Shown here in pieces: positions 27,635-43,732 of a stretch of DNA of 64,000 nucleotides (within the stretch, counting starts at the first letter, position 1; every line of letters starts with the position of its first letter). The notes under the pieces were generated by a model that did not search any database, was not told the DNA's origin, and saw only the letters and a program-made list of their open reading frames with translations. A program made the translations under genes and the position numbers. The stretch is from Drosophila miranda (taxonomy: Eukaryota; Arthropoda; Insecta; Diptera; Drosophilidae), in contig NC_046675.1 in NCBI RefSeq assembly GCF_003369915.1, positions 11,842,001 through 11,906,000 on the forward strand. Reading direction: 5' to 3'.

Positions 27635-27907
27635 TCGAAAATATTATCGCCGTTGAATAACAAGAAAAACATGCGAAAGACCAGCTGTTGACCGGCTGTT
27701 GTTTCAGTGCTGCAGACATCGCTGTTGTCGATGTCTTGAGAGCAAAACATCGATTAAGCAGCGATGTTAGCACCGATGTTTTTCTAGCTCTAAAATTTAT
27801 TGTGAAATATTGCGTTTTTAAGTTTTAAAATAAGATTAAGTCGATAAAGTACAGTACTATTTATTTATATGATTTAAGTGCTATTGCACTCTAGCAAACT
27901 CGACAAA
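27635..27907. promoter_or_regulatory. Shared 140up/RpII140 divergent promoter
   Basis: A spacer of 273 bp between two start codons on opposite strands. It carries several DRE-like or related elements (GACATCGCTG, TTGTCGATGTC, AACATCGATTAAG, AGCGATGTT, ACCGATGTT at about 27714-27780) and an E-box CAGCTG at about 27682. No TATA box is apparent at a suitable place. The repeated CGATGT units suggest DREF-type housekeeping control of both genes. Confidence 0.6.
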
Positions 27908-31685
<3,778 letters not shown>

Positions 31686-33101
31686 CAGAGCGCTCCTATT
31701 AATTGCCCTAAGCCCAAGATTGAGGAGCTCCTCCCAGCAGCTCCCATTAGCAGTTAATTATTAAATTACCATAATTGACACCCAATTTCTTTCTGTCTGA
31801 CGGTCTCTATTGTCTCGCTTCGCGCAATTGGAGCGAATGCTTGTGCTGCATTTTAAAAACGCCATCAGACGTGCCACAAGCCATCCGCCTACAATTAATT
31901 TTGGGCGAAAGTCTGACAAGAGTTCAAGAGTTTCAAACGGAATGTGATTTATTTATTTGCTTATTTCGCATTGTTTTCAATCGGGTATAAGGCCTATACT
32001 GGAAGATTTGGGAAGTAATATGAGTATCAATAAATATTAAATATTATAGATTCTGTGTACTAACATTATTTGATAATAGCGGAATTTTATACAGTGGTAG
32101 ATAATTCCTTTGTATAGCGGTCGAGTAAATTAAAGAGACGTATCCTACAAATTGTGAGTGCTATGATTAGCAGAAACCAGCTTTTCGAAGTAAAACTAAT
32201 CTTTGGGGTCTTTAGAGAAGTCTAGGTGCAAAATATAGTAGTTGTATCTCTAAGATCGATTCGAAAAAAAACACCCAAAAGGACTTGATGCTGATCTGGG
32301 CTCTTATGGATTGTAAATGAAGAAGGTATATATTAGATCAAAATCATTTTCTGCGATCCATATCTAAGAACAGGACTTTTGATCCTAATATACTCGTAGT
32401 ACTGTAGTCAATGAATCCATGGGCCTTTCTTAAATTGAACATAACAGATCCACCTGCTTTGAGTGTATCCACAGTTCGACTTTGAGTAGGTAGCATTTCC
32501 ATTTCGTTTTATGTTTTGTTATGTTTTTGTTGCTTTCTTTGATTTTGACGTAATGCTTTGGCCCGCGGTCTGTGACGCCCAATGACAAAAGGGATTAGTT
32601 CTTTGTTGCTGCCTGACGAAGCCGGAGCTGGAGATGGAAGTGGAGATGGAGGTGGAGGTGGAGGTGGAGCTGGGGCTGTGTCTGAAGAGAGGAGAGAGGA
32701 GGCTGGAGCTTTAGTTCGACGTGCGCCGAAGCCGCCAATTGAGTGACAGTTATTAATTGCCGCTTGACGTGGCTCCAGCCCCGACCAAGTTCATGTCTGA
32801 GCCCATGTTGATGCGAATGTTAATGCTGATGGCGATGGCGAAGGCGATGCTGACACCCATCATTCAGCAGACTGATCCGTGCGGGAGCGCCTTTGCCTTG
32901 TTTGATGAATAATTGAAATTGCGTGTAAATCCTCCCGCAAAGTGTCTCTGATAAGAGGTTCAGCCCCCAGCAGAACACAGAAGCAACAACGAGAGCTGCA
33001 CTTAAGGTGTCCTGAGGTACGGTATTTATTTATAGCGTCTTAAAAATAACTTAAATTACTTCTGTGCATCGTTAAGGTGCAGCGCATTCGCACCCCTCTA
33101 C
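31686..33101. other. Intergenic spacer after RpII140
   Basis: Contains the RpII140 3'UTR, then AT-rich sequence, then a purine-rich GGAGGT/GGAGAT hexamer array at 32627-32678. The part next to 33101 should be the 3'UTR of the minus-strand secreted-protein gene. No further gene seen. Confidence 0.5.
32627..32678. repeat. GGAGNT hexamer tandem array
   Basis: About eight imperfect 6-bp units (GGAGCT, GGAGAT, GGAAGT, GGAGGT), all purine-rich on the plus strand, which could form triplex or G-rich structures. Confidence 0.7.
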
Positions 33102-34095
33102 TTATGTATCTCCGTTGCGGAACACACTGATGGCGTAGAACTCGGGCACTCTGTAGACCTTCAGACGCTCGTGACTAAAGCGCCCGTTGGTGCGGGCCTT
33201 CACGTAGAAGAAGTCCTTCAGGCCCAGCTCCTTGCGCTGCGAGGGTTTCTCCTCCTCCACAACGAGGCGCTGCTGCTTGGGCCGGTACCCGCTGGACTTG
33301 TCCTGCAGCAGCTTCACGAAAATGATGTCCCTGTCGTCGTTTCCTCCCAGGGTACGTGCCTGGTAGAGATTTGCTCGCTGCTGCGGATAGATGAGCAGCG
33401 GCTGGATGGGCAGCACTTGGCTGGGCGATGTGGGATAGGCCGCCAGCTCATCCAGTTCGTTGTCGTTGAAGCGCAGAGCAGGAGCTGCCCAGGATGACTG
33501 AAGGGAGACCATCAGCAGGACAAGGCTTAGCGTGTGTCGAAGGAAAGGGCAGAGCTAGGGGGAGACAAGAGATAAAAGCTGTTAGAAAACTACTGGAGGC
33601 AAGAAAACTAAAAAGCTGAGGTGTTAGATCTTCAGAAGGGATAGGTCCCTATTGAGGAGATACATATGATAAAAATAGAGAAATTTGTAGTTCAGAGATT
33701 CCCTAATGACGAAGAATACGTGAAGGAAACCCACAAATGAATTTTCATTGAGTAAAAATCCAGAAAAAATAGAGGTGTAACCTTTATTGAAGCAAAAAGT
33801 GCCTATCAATTCGATTTATAGTCTGAAGAAAGCTATAATCGATGCTCAACATTACTTAATACACTTTGGCGATAAATCTTGCCGAAAATAAAGAACCAAG
33901 TCGTAACTTTTAGTAGCGATAAAACAGCGATTTGCATATCTAATTATATCGACTTGATCTCCAGATCTGATTCAACTAATTGAGAAATGTGACCAACCGG
34001 AATCGGTTCCAGTCAAAACAGGGGCAGGTGCTGGAACCCTAGATGATTCGACACTCTTTATGGATCGATTCTTGTCTTTGAATTACCGTTTCCAT
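33102..34095 (-). CDS. Small secreted protein of unknown function, two exons
   Basis: The main exon is 33554-33102. An acceptor (CTCCCCCTAG) precedes in-frame hydrophobic codons (LCPFLRHTLSLVLLMVSLQS) ending SSWAAPA, a good signal peptide that lies partly upstream of the first internal ATG. I propose a first coding exon of 9 nt at 34095-34087 (ATG GAA ACG followed by GTAATT), which joins in phase 0 and gives 153 residues. The mature part holds NDNELDELAAYPTSPSQ, FVKLLQDKSSGYRP, a basic/acidic stretch KPSQRKELGLKDFFYVKARTN, and ends ISVFRNGDT. It has no cysteines in the mature part and few dibasic sites, so a classical peptide hormone precursor is possible but not shown. I do not recognise the family. 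The main exon is well supported by composition; the tiny first exon is inference. Confidence 0.6.
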
Positions 34096-37000
34096 TGCGT
34101 TTGATAAATCACAGCTCAAGTTCGATCGACAAAAATCGAATTTGTGATATTGTAAGCGGCTTTGGTTCGCTTCTTTTTTTGGTATTATTTTTGGCACTCC
34201 TGCTCTTTCGGTCTATAAAAAGTAATATCACAGAAGTCGGAGGCGGCGGCGAAGACGGAACGATCAAGCGCGACGTGCAAATGTCAGAGGCAGACTGGCG
34301 TGCGACAAGGCCAAGCGGACTTCATTTACCACCAAAGTCGGGCCTGAAGCTGTGGCTGAAGCTGACGCTCAAGCAGAGGCAGAGGCGGACTCTGGATTCG
34401 GACGGGACTGGAGTTCCATGGGCAGAGCTTCAGCAGAGCTGTCAACAAATTGCAAACGTTGTGCAAACGCAACGCGAAAGATGGCCAAGAGCTGCTGCTG
34501 CTGCTGGGGGATCACTCATTATTTGTGCTATTAATTGATCAGTAGGTCGGAGACCCGCACGGGTCAATGCTATCAGCATACAATATTTATCAATCAATTC
34601 GGTTTTAAGCTACACGATGAGCTCAGGCTCGGTTCCAGGCTTACATTCGGCAGCTGCCGCCGGTAATTTTATGCTGTGATGTCAAATTTATTATTACTGC
34701 CTCTGTATGGTAAGCAAAATAAATAATGTAGGGAACAAAAAACACTCAGAGAGGTATATTTAGGCACGTAGAAATGCTTAATTAGCAAATATTTGCGCTG
34801 CCTTGAGTTTGGTAAAGAGTTTTGCACATTTGTTAGATAGTTTTACGAGTGTTTGTCTCTTTCCTTAACAAGTAATAATTGAATAATTTCTATGCTTAGT
34901 GGAGGAGCAGACGATCAAGATAAATACATTTTGTTTGCGGCTTCTACTGGTGCGGCAGCAGCTGCTGCTGATGATTGCTGGCATATTAATCATACGCACC
35001 TTGGACCAGCTGCAAATCAATTACAAGCTTAAGTACGAGAGCCATCACTGCAGGAAATGTGAAATAAAGTTAAGTGAAATAAAACAAGAAGGGTGGGCTG
35101 GCTATACATACATTTCTTCTGGTAAAAGTCATCATACCAACCTCAATGGTACCATAAAATAAATAACCAAGACTAATTGAAGCAACATAACAAGAGTTGT
35201 CAACAAGCGAAATTTAATCGCTTTAAATGTGAAATTATGGCCTAAATGGCAACGGCAAGAAAACAAACTGCCAAAGAAAATAACTACCGTTTGGACAACA
35301 CATCATCGCATAATCAAAACACATTTTTTTCGCCCGATTTCGCTCGACCATAGATTCGTGACTGATTAATTGCAGCGCATCTGAAGGCAGAGCCGGAGAG
35401 TTGGAGAGACCTCTCCTCATTACTGCTGTGGGTGTCCGCACTTTGCATATTTGATTTGTACTTTCGTTTTGGACTCGTTTTCATTTTGATTTCATTCTTT
35501 TGGGACAAGAAGCGTACGCTCTTAATGAGACCATTCGCATGCTGTCGGGGGAATCGTGTAAAAGTGGAATACTTAAGAGTATGTTTGTTTTTTTCTACCT
35601 CTATCGCTACTGTTTACCAGAAAAAAAGGGAAAGCTTTTCGATTCGATTTTAGAGGTGTCGGCATCGGTGTTTGTGGCGCCAGCATAGCCACAAATTGTG
35701 GTTTATGCGTCTGGCCAAAAGCCATAACCATACGCAATGGTATCGGTTTTTTGGAGTGGGGGAGGGAATCCCCATCGATGTGTGCTGTATACTGGAGTAA
35801 CAGGTGTCGTATAACATTGCCAGCATTGAGGGATTTGCGGGGGGATTAGGTGGCCGTCAATGGGCGGAGGTAAAGGCAAAGGTTAATCCGAAACTGCAAA
35901 CAATGTGAGCAAATTTGATTCAAATAAAAATAATATGTCGGTGTACATACTGAGAACGAGAAGGGTATGGATAGGGGAGTGTGAAAAGGTTATTGAATTG
36001 GCTGTTTATAGTGTGGTATTGGATTTATGTAAAACTATTGGAAGAATGCCAAATATTGTATGTCAAAGAGCAATAAAACAATGTGTTATATGCTGTTAAA
36101 TGAATTTATGAAGTTGTTGAATTAATGTAAAATAAGTGGAAGAATAGAAATACAGAATCCCAGATATTTTGTATGTTGTTAAAATGTATATGTACATATG
36201 TATGTACATGTCATATATATGGTTTTTTCCCGTTTTATCGTTTGCCATTTTATATAATTTTTAACATAAACAGGAAGGCTTGACACATTGATTTTTATAT
36301 TTATATTTATTTTGCATTATATTAGTTTTGCTGATTTATATTTATTTACAACCTAATGAGAGGGAGTTAGGAAAGCGAATGTAATTGCTAATGTTTTCGT
36401 TAAATTTCGTGACAACATTTTGCCAATGGAATTCGTTAACAATTTTTTATATTTCGCATATTTTCGCGAGTTTTTGTGCCAATATCTTATGCAAGTTGTT
36501 GATGTTTGTGGAGTTATATTGTAAAGGGATTATATATCAGACACACATGAAGAAAAACAACATGCAAAAAAAATAAAATGCGGACACAACAAAAAGGGTA
36601 CAATTTCATTCATTGAATATTAATCTTTACAGTTTCAGTGAAACAAATATTAAACCTTTAAAAATCTCCTTTGGTAGCTGTTAATTTTTTCCCCGGTATC
36701 TGTTTCCATTTAAATCTTTAATTTTTAACACATCTATTGTCTGATGTGATGCATCATTATTCGCTTTTTATCTGTAATAAAGAATATTTTTCGTTTTAAT
36801 CGCTGAAGCTTTAAAGCCATTAACTGCTCATTGGGAAATAAATAAACGAGATGATTTATTTTTACATTGCACACAAATTGTATGTGTGTTTTTTCTTTTG
36901 TGGATAATTTTGATTTCGGTTAAAGTGCAGAGTAATATAATAATCCCCGATGGCCAGATTTAAGCTGATAGTTCTGTGTCACCACCTCTCGCCGTGGGGA

Positions 37001-37257
37001 CTGTGCACTTCTTTCTTCGCACAATTTCCAAGCAGAGTGGAGGGAGCCTCATTAGCATTGTTAATTGATAATTGTGTGTGAGTGGTTGGAGGGGAGTGGG
37101 TGGGGTGGGTTGGGTGGAGTCTGACAAAGAGAGACAGCTACAATTTATAACAGAATAATCATAATTCTATTGGGGAAACAGACGAGAGGCATCGTCCTCT
37201 CCCTCCTTCTCTTTCTGCTATATTATTCATGTAAATGCGAATGTTTAAGGGTAGGAG

Positions 37258-37290
37258 TATCTGTCTCTGTGTGTGTGTGTGTGTTGGGGA
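37258..37290. repeat. GT/TG dinucleotide microsatellite
   Basis: An alternating TG run of about ten units within the gene desert. Confidence 0.7.
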
Positions 37291-40200
37291 GCCTCTTCTC
37301 TGTCTATGGCTTTGTTCAAATAGGAAAAGCCAAAAGGTGCTTAACTATGAAATACGATGACAAGACAAACGGCGGAGCCCCAACAAGCGACGTTTGCTGC
37401 GCGTTTTTAATTACCATAATTACATAACTGCACACATATACTCTTACACTCCCACCACCCACCCACCCACACACGCACGCACACTGGAGAATGTGGTCCG
37501 CGCCTGAAAGTATGCAACACCGAGGTACATATTATAGATGGCATATTAAGTAGAAGGTAAGGCACCACTGGTGTCTATAAGGTATCTATATCTGTAATGC
37601 CCAAGAGTGTAAGTCCATATATCCCTGCTGTTTAGCACCCAAACATACATATGTTAATTCTCATACCTTACCTTCCATTTGAAATACCCTGTGACACCCT
37701 TCCATCTATCTACAAGATGGTCTGAGGCAAAGGGCCCTCTTAACTGTTGTTATCGCATAAACTTAAATAGTTTTTGCCAGCCACTTTGCGGCTTTTAAGT
37801 TATTTTGCGTGCACCACTTGAGTGAAGCACTTTTATTTTGGTCGAACAAGGGTTCAACTGGGCGCTCAAGGGTCACATTCTGTGTGTGTGCGTGTGTGTT
37901 AAAGGGGTGTCTTATGGGATGGAACCCGACCCGGGCTTAGTTTGACTGTCTAACTGGCTCTGTTAATTAAATTGCAAGTCTTTCTGCCAGTGATACTCAC
38001 ACTCGCACGCTCGCACCTCTCAAACCCAATTCCTGGCCTCAAATTAAGTCAAAGTTTTCCATTTCCATTTACTGTCTGATGTCTCCCGCTGTCTGCTGCA
38101 TAATTTCCACCACCCACTGCTGCTGGTGGTGGGGTTTTCTTTCTTGGGCTCGTCGCGTGGCAGCGGCGAAAACTTGGCTAAATGGTTTGCTATTAATTTT
38201 TCGTGGCATGTCGGTTATTAACCTGCCTCCTGTTTGCTACCTCTTCTGCTTGCTATTTTCTGCTTGGTATTGCACTCATATTTTTTTTTTTTTACAGTGG
38301 GCGTGATTGTGCCCTGGGCGTGGCTGACACAGTTTGGGAATCAGAGCCAGAATCAGAGGTGGAATTGGTGTGGCGAAAACTAATTGAAAAATTACCAAGG
38401 TAAGACTGTAACGCCTTTAAATTGTAACATAAATTAGGAAGAATTGCAATGCCAATTGGGGATTGAACGTATTATGGATATGGAATAAAATATGTAAGAA
38501 TTATTTGGGTCAGAATATGAGAGAAAAAGTTAAATTTACGGAATCATTATCCCTTTCTCCATCGTCAAAACCCTCTCCAGCTCTATCTTTCTGGTCAGCA
38601 ATTTGACTGATGTCTGGGACACGTAAATGCTTCTGGAATTGGCTTAATGGCCATCAATAAGTTGACGATTTAAATTGAATTTCGGTCACATCTTCCATTG
38701 TCGGACAATCGAAGTGCATTTTGGCTTTCATAAATAAATAAGATTGTTAAATTGTCCACGCTCCAGAGGCTTCAGGCTTATTCCCTTTGCGAAGGCAAGT
38801 CCGTGCCCCAATCCGGGTCTGTGGTTCCGTGTGCATGACTGCTCCGGCTACTGTCTGTGCCCCCACAGGCCCCCAGGCCACCTTCTGACCCCCAGCGCAC
38901 ATTGTAAATGCGGCTCGACAATTTGTATGTTTGGCCAACTTCCCCTGAACTCTGCGTCTTGTCTGTTTGTCACTTTCTGGCATTGGATTTGAATACGCTT
39001 TTGATGCTCATCACGTTGCCGGTCAAAAATTGACTCTGGTCGAAGTTAGAGGATGCTGGTTCAGGGTCCTGGGGTTCCCGACCACTCCGTGGATCAAAGG
39101 CGCATTTAAGCAGCTTACCGCAAAATGGAAAGCGATTGAAATTTTCATGAATTCCCATTGCCCCCAAAAAGCGCACAGCACTCGTACCCTCCACAACAAA
39201 ATTCGCTGCCATATGGTATTCCATTCACAGACTTGTTTGCCAACTTTCCGACCAACAATTAGTCGCTTTCCAACTGTTTTCCCGCCGAGCCATTAATTGA
39301 ATTTCGCCCTCGGTTTGATTTTCAATCTTCCTGCGTTCCGCAAACTCAAGTTAAATGTGGCTAAAACCCAAACAACTGCAAACTACAGAAAAAATACCCC
39401 CAATAGAGGAGCAGCAGAATCTCTGAACTTTGATTGCAAATTTCTTTGCCTTCATCGAAACAATTTGTAGCCGCCCCTCTCTTTCGCTCTCTAACATTGA
39501 CTGTGCGTCTCGCCTTTCCACTCGTCGTTTTTCTAATTTTTCGTTGCATTTTTAGTCGGGTTTTCTTTTTTAACATTCTCTTCTATTTTTCTTTGCGTGT
39601 CTGCTTTTCCATGTCCAGGGGCGGACTGGGATGAGATGGGTGGGCCCATTTAATGACTTATTTATGGGGCGTATTGGGTTTTTGGAAGTGCAAATTTGAT
39701 CAATTAAATGATAAAGATATGAGATGAGGTTCTATCACGCTAACTAACTGAGCACTAACTATTATTCTGATTGCAAAAAGGATCCACATGGTGGATACAG
39801 CATCGTCTTAGTTCCGATGTCCTCTATCCGTGATTGTGGGATATTTAGTGGATATTTTCAATCTTTCACTCCACCCAAACTTTAAAAGCTTGATTCCGCT
39901 CCTGGCCTCTGCATCATAGTTATTTTGCATTCCCCGATGTTTTTCTATTTTCTGGATTTGGAGGGACCATTTTTTCGAGGAAAGCCGGAACTGGCAAAAG
40001 TGTTGCTTGCAAATGTTTACAGTTTAGTTGTGCGGATGTGATAAAAACAATTTGATTGCAAAATAAACTGCACAGCGCACTGGTCGGAAGGGAGAGAGTG
40101 TCAGATGTCCGGAGTGCGGGCAGAAGTGTAGCAGAGTTCTGTGAAAATTGATATAAAGAAAAATCTGTGATTGGGAGCAAAAGCAGAGAGCACTGAACCG

Positions 40201-41561
40201 GAATGCAGATGGGGAAATGTTTGATTGAGTCCGAGTTTGTATTGATTTTGGACATCGGTAGGCGGACGGCACACTGAAAACGGAAATTCCCCGAAAATTC
40301 CACAAGGAAACTGAATTTTTGCTTAAATCACAGATACTCGTCCATACATTTACTTTTGCAAAGCTGCAGCTCACTTTCGGCTCAAAATTTGATGGATGCT
40401 GGATGCTCTGGGGGTCTGATTCAGTTAGGCAATCATTCGATGGGTTAATTGGGTGGGCTTGTAGAGTTGGTTTGCAGTCTTCTACAGTTGTAAGGAAGGA
40501 AATTCCGTCGGACATGATCCGATGAGAGAATGTGTGGACAGGAAGCAATTTCCTTTGCCTGAAATTTGATATTAATGGTAAAACATGTACACTCCTTAAA
40601 AAACTAACAAATGAACCTCCATGAATCATGTCAGTACAGAATTTGATGTAAATACTTCGATACGTATATTATAAACAGATATACATATGACTTCACAGCA
40701 GTTCCCTATTTTTATTGACCTATCTCTATAAATATTTATCTTTCCTAATTGCTGCCTGACAAACCTATTTTTAGACCTATTCGAGAACTGACCTTACCCA
40801 TTAATTAACCAATTAATTAACCAAGCCAAGTCCAGTACTAGCTCAACTCAAACATTGACTTATTGAATATCATATCATATCATAGCCCGAATCAATTACG
40901 GAATTACCTGTGAATATAAATGTGTTTGTCAACTATTATGACATCTTTTATTGAATATATTATATTAGTGGTTTAGCAACGAGCTTATCTATAAGTAAGT
41001 TTGTTTGCTTTCCTTCAGGTGACAGTACAATGAACCCTTTACTGCTAACAATATATGTACGTATCTCCTTTCAACTATCATGCATGGTAAAGTACAAAGC
41101 GTCCTTTGGCTAAACCCCCTTCAGGTCAAATCTGTGTCAACTTTGGCCTGTGCCTCAGCCAGTCTGCCCGTCTGTTCGCCTGTCCGCCTGTCAGTGGGTG
41201 AGTTATGTGATTAATGGCCACAGCTTGGGGTCGGTCGGGCGACTTCTATGCGGTACTAATTACATAGAGCCGGGATAGCCAAACGGGCACAAAAAACTCA
41301 TTAACGCACTTGCAACATGTCCTAAATATAATATTCATAATAGTTTCTCCATCGCTGTCTCTTGTAACCCCCCCACTCCCTCTATCCCCTTCTCTTTCAC
41401 GCTGTCTTTGCTGTTGGAATATGCAAAAGTTCCCGAAAGCTGTAAAAAAAGAGAGCTAAAACTAAAGTAGAAATAAAAACGTTCTGTATTTCGGACATAA
41501 GCGTAAACTTTTCTGTGAGTGTTGCCTTTATGCAATTTCCGTATGAATGCGGGCACAGAAT

Positions 41562-41586
41562 GATGTATGTATGTATGTATGTGTGT
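41562..41586. repeat. TATG tetranucleotide microsatellite
   Basis: About five ATGT units in direct repeat. Confidence 0.7.
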
Positions 41587-42940
41587 CGGGAGGGGGGACT
41601 CCTGACTCCACGTATTCGCATTACACATGAATGAGTGTTTTTGTGAATGTTGGTGTGGGGAAAGCGTATGTTTTACATGAATCACGGTTAGTTTCGGGAT
41701 ACTTTTGCGCTTTTCCGACCGGGCAATGTGTACATAAGCCACAAACGTGACAACAAAAATGCGGGCGCCCTCTTGGCCTTTCCTCTCGGTAAATATATGG
41801 TGTGCTTGAATGTGTGTACCGTGTGAAAAGTGACAAAAGCATTGACAGGAATCAAAACTGTCCGCACAAAAACACAGACACAACTACAGATGCAAAACCA
41901 AGCGGTTGAAACGTTGGGAAGAACCAAAAAGAACCTTTACTGCGGCCAGGTATCATGGTCATGGTCATGGTCGTGCGAGCAGATAAGATGAGGTTTCGAA
42001 TGCGGATGCTCGGATGTGGATGTGAATGCGCCAGCCAACTTTTATTGATGGCCAACCGCAAACTTTTTGGGGTCATTTCTCTTCTTGTTCAGGTCCTATT
42101 AGTGCTGTCTGATTGGGTTCCATAGCTGGAACTAGTTTTCAAATGAACTTTTTATAGGGAACTTAAGAGATCTGGCGACTTGGTAGATATTTGATTCGTC
42201 TGACGGGCATTATTGGTGTTAAATGATCTGCAGATCTATTCCTTCTTTTGTTATACTTTTCTCTAATTTCCATTGATCCATTTCCCGCAGCTCCACAGCA
42301 GAACCACTCAGCACTGTCGATATCTGATCTAGTCCCTATTGAGTCCACACCCGCATCCCTGCCTCGTATTCCCGTATTCCTGTGTCTTGGGTTCTTTTGT
42401 GTGCTTAGCCAACTGTCAGGCGACTGTCAATTGTTAATTAAATGTATACCCTGGCCAGATGTTGCCCCCGAGTTCACTTGATTTGTTTGACCAAGCGACG
42501 GCCGGCGACTTCTCGCCTTGGGACCGGACCGGACTGTTTCTGTCAGCGACACACATCCACATCCACAGCCACACCACTCTCCAGACTTTTGTATATACAT
42601 TTATTGCCAAAGTTTCGTCCAATTTACGTAGGCTTTATGTTAATATTGTTATGGCCTTGACAGTTTTATTGCTCTGAACTAATAACTTAATTGACAATGG
42701 GGATGCGCAGGTAGGCTGGGGGACGTGTGCGCGGTGCACCTGTTGTCCTGTAATCGTTGTAATTTATTCCCCAACCCAATTGACTTGAAAACGAGTAAAC
42801 GAGCCTCAATTAATGCTGCACCATTTGATTTATTGGTCTGTGAGCGCAATCAACAAATTATATGAGAGTTGGTTATCAAAGGGAAGTCTAAAAGTATGCA
42901 GCATATTTAAACAGTTTGCAGTTAACGGATGATTGTTCTG

Positions 42941-43732
42941 CTAGTTGTCCGAGCTTCCAATTATGGCCAGAATGTCAATGAATATGTTAATTATATCCAA
43001 GTAAAGGTTCAAGGCCGCAAAGATGTACTCTTCGGGGCTGATGGAGTAACGGTGGCCGCCACCCATCATCAGCTGTGTGTCGTAGATCAGGTACATGGAG
43101 AACAGAAACGCGCTGACCGAAGCATAGATGAGGGTGAGCATGCTGCCACCCACAAATACAGCCACAAGCCCAAAGATCAGGAGGATCACCAGCAGTGTGA
43201 TGAGGAGGCCTCCCATCATGGTAAAGTCGTACTTTGTCTGCATGGCGAACAGCGTGAGGGCCAGGCAGACGGCAGCCGTGATTCCCACGGCCATCAGGAC
43301 CTCCGTGGGAGCAAAGCGACAGGCCGACACGCCCAGCAGCAGGGACTGGGCCACGGTGAAGCCCCCCAGGAAGATGAAGTTCATCGGTGTCTGGCGGCGT
43401 AGGCTCTCGCTGCACACCAGCCCCAGCAGCGTGGCCAGCATCAAAAACAGGGCCACAAAGAAGACCCACCTATTCTGCAGGGCGTACATCTTGACATTAT
43501 CGTTGAATACGAAGATCGACACGGCCCCGAAGGTGGCCACCAGTTGAGACATCAGTATAAGGTACACCTTGCGGATGAATCCCCGTCGGATGCTGCCATC
43601 GTTGAATCCTATGTTCTTCGGCTGGCCCTCGGGATCGCCAGAGCCGTACGATCCATACGGCCCCAAGGCCAAGAACTCAGCTTGAGATCCTCCCAGATTT
43701 CCGTACTGAATGGGTTGACTGCCGACTTGCAT
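42941..43732 (-). CDS. CG9722: Lifeguard/TMBIM-family seven-transmembrane protein, CG9722-like
   Basis: An intronless coding frame of 263 residues. A short N-terminal cytosolic segment (MQVGSQPIQYGNLGGSQAE, then GYGSGDPEGQPKNIGFND region) is followed by RRGFIRKVYLILMSQLVATF, the hallmark start of the BAX-inhibitor-1/lifeguard fold, and seven hydrophobic helices. The C-terminal part has YLIYDTQLMMGGGHRYSISP and EYIFAALNLYLDIINIFIDI, with the conserved aspartates used for pH-sensitive calcium leak in this family. Such proteins sit in ER, Golgi or plasma membranes and moderate calcium and cell death. Fly members include Nmda1, CG3814, CG9722 and Lfg. CG9722 is chosen because its annotation number is near that of Abi (CG9749), which is weak evidence. 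Confidence 0.85.
   Translation of the reverse strand: MQVGSQPIQYGNLGGSQAEFLALGPYGSYGSGDPEGQPKNIGFNDGSIRRGFIRKVYLILMSQLVATFGAVSIFVFNDNVKMYALQNRWVFFVALFLMLATLLGLVCSESLRRQTPMNFIFLGGFTVAQSLLLGVSACRFAPTEVLMAVGITAAVCLALTLFAMQTKYDFTMMGGLLITLLVILLIFGLVAVFVGGSMLTLIYASVSAFLFSMYLIYDTQLMMGGGHRYSISPEEYIFAALNLYLDIINIFIDILAIIGSSDN

Larger units (their letters stand above)
34096..42940. other. Long gene desert
   Basis: About 8.8 kb without a supported gene. It contains simple repeats: a GT run at about 37264-37285, CCCACC/CACGCA runs at about 37450-37480, a TATG run at about 41562-41582 and GGTCAT repeats near 41953-41972. A TATAAAAAG sequence at about 34214 on the plus strand lies upstream of a 147-codon frame of low quality. 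The ORFs at 40024-40629 and 41335-41883 (minus) lack domains and splice logic. The region could hold distal enhancers or long introns of genes outside my recognition. Confidence 0.5.

Noticed and set aside
34095-34538. A 147-codon plus-strand ORF with a TATAAAAAG inside
   Set aside because: The TATA-like site lies within the frame, the second half is repetitive (KLWLKLTLKQRQRR) and no family is recognised. It was left as spacer.
40024-40629. A 201-codon minus-strand ORF
   Set aside because: No domain, no plausible promoter or splice context, and ordinary non-coding composition; length by chance is possible in 64 kb.
41335-41883. A 182-codon minus-strand ORF
   Set aside because: Crosses a TATG microsatellite (read as THIHTYIHHSV) and is low in complexity; no homology recognised.
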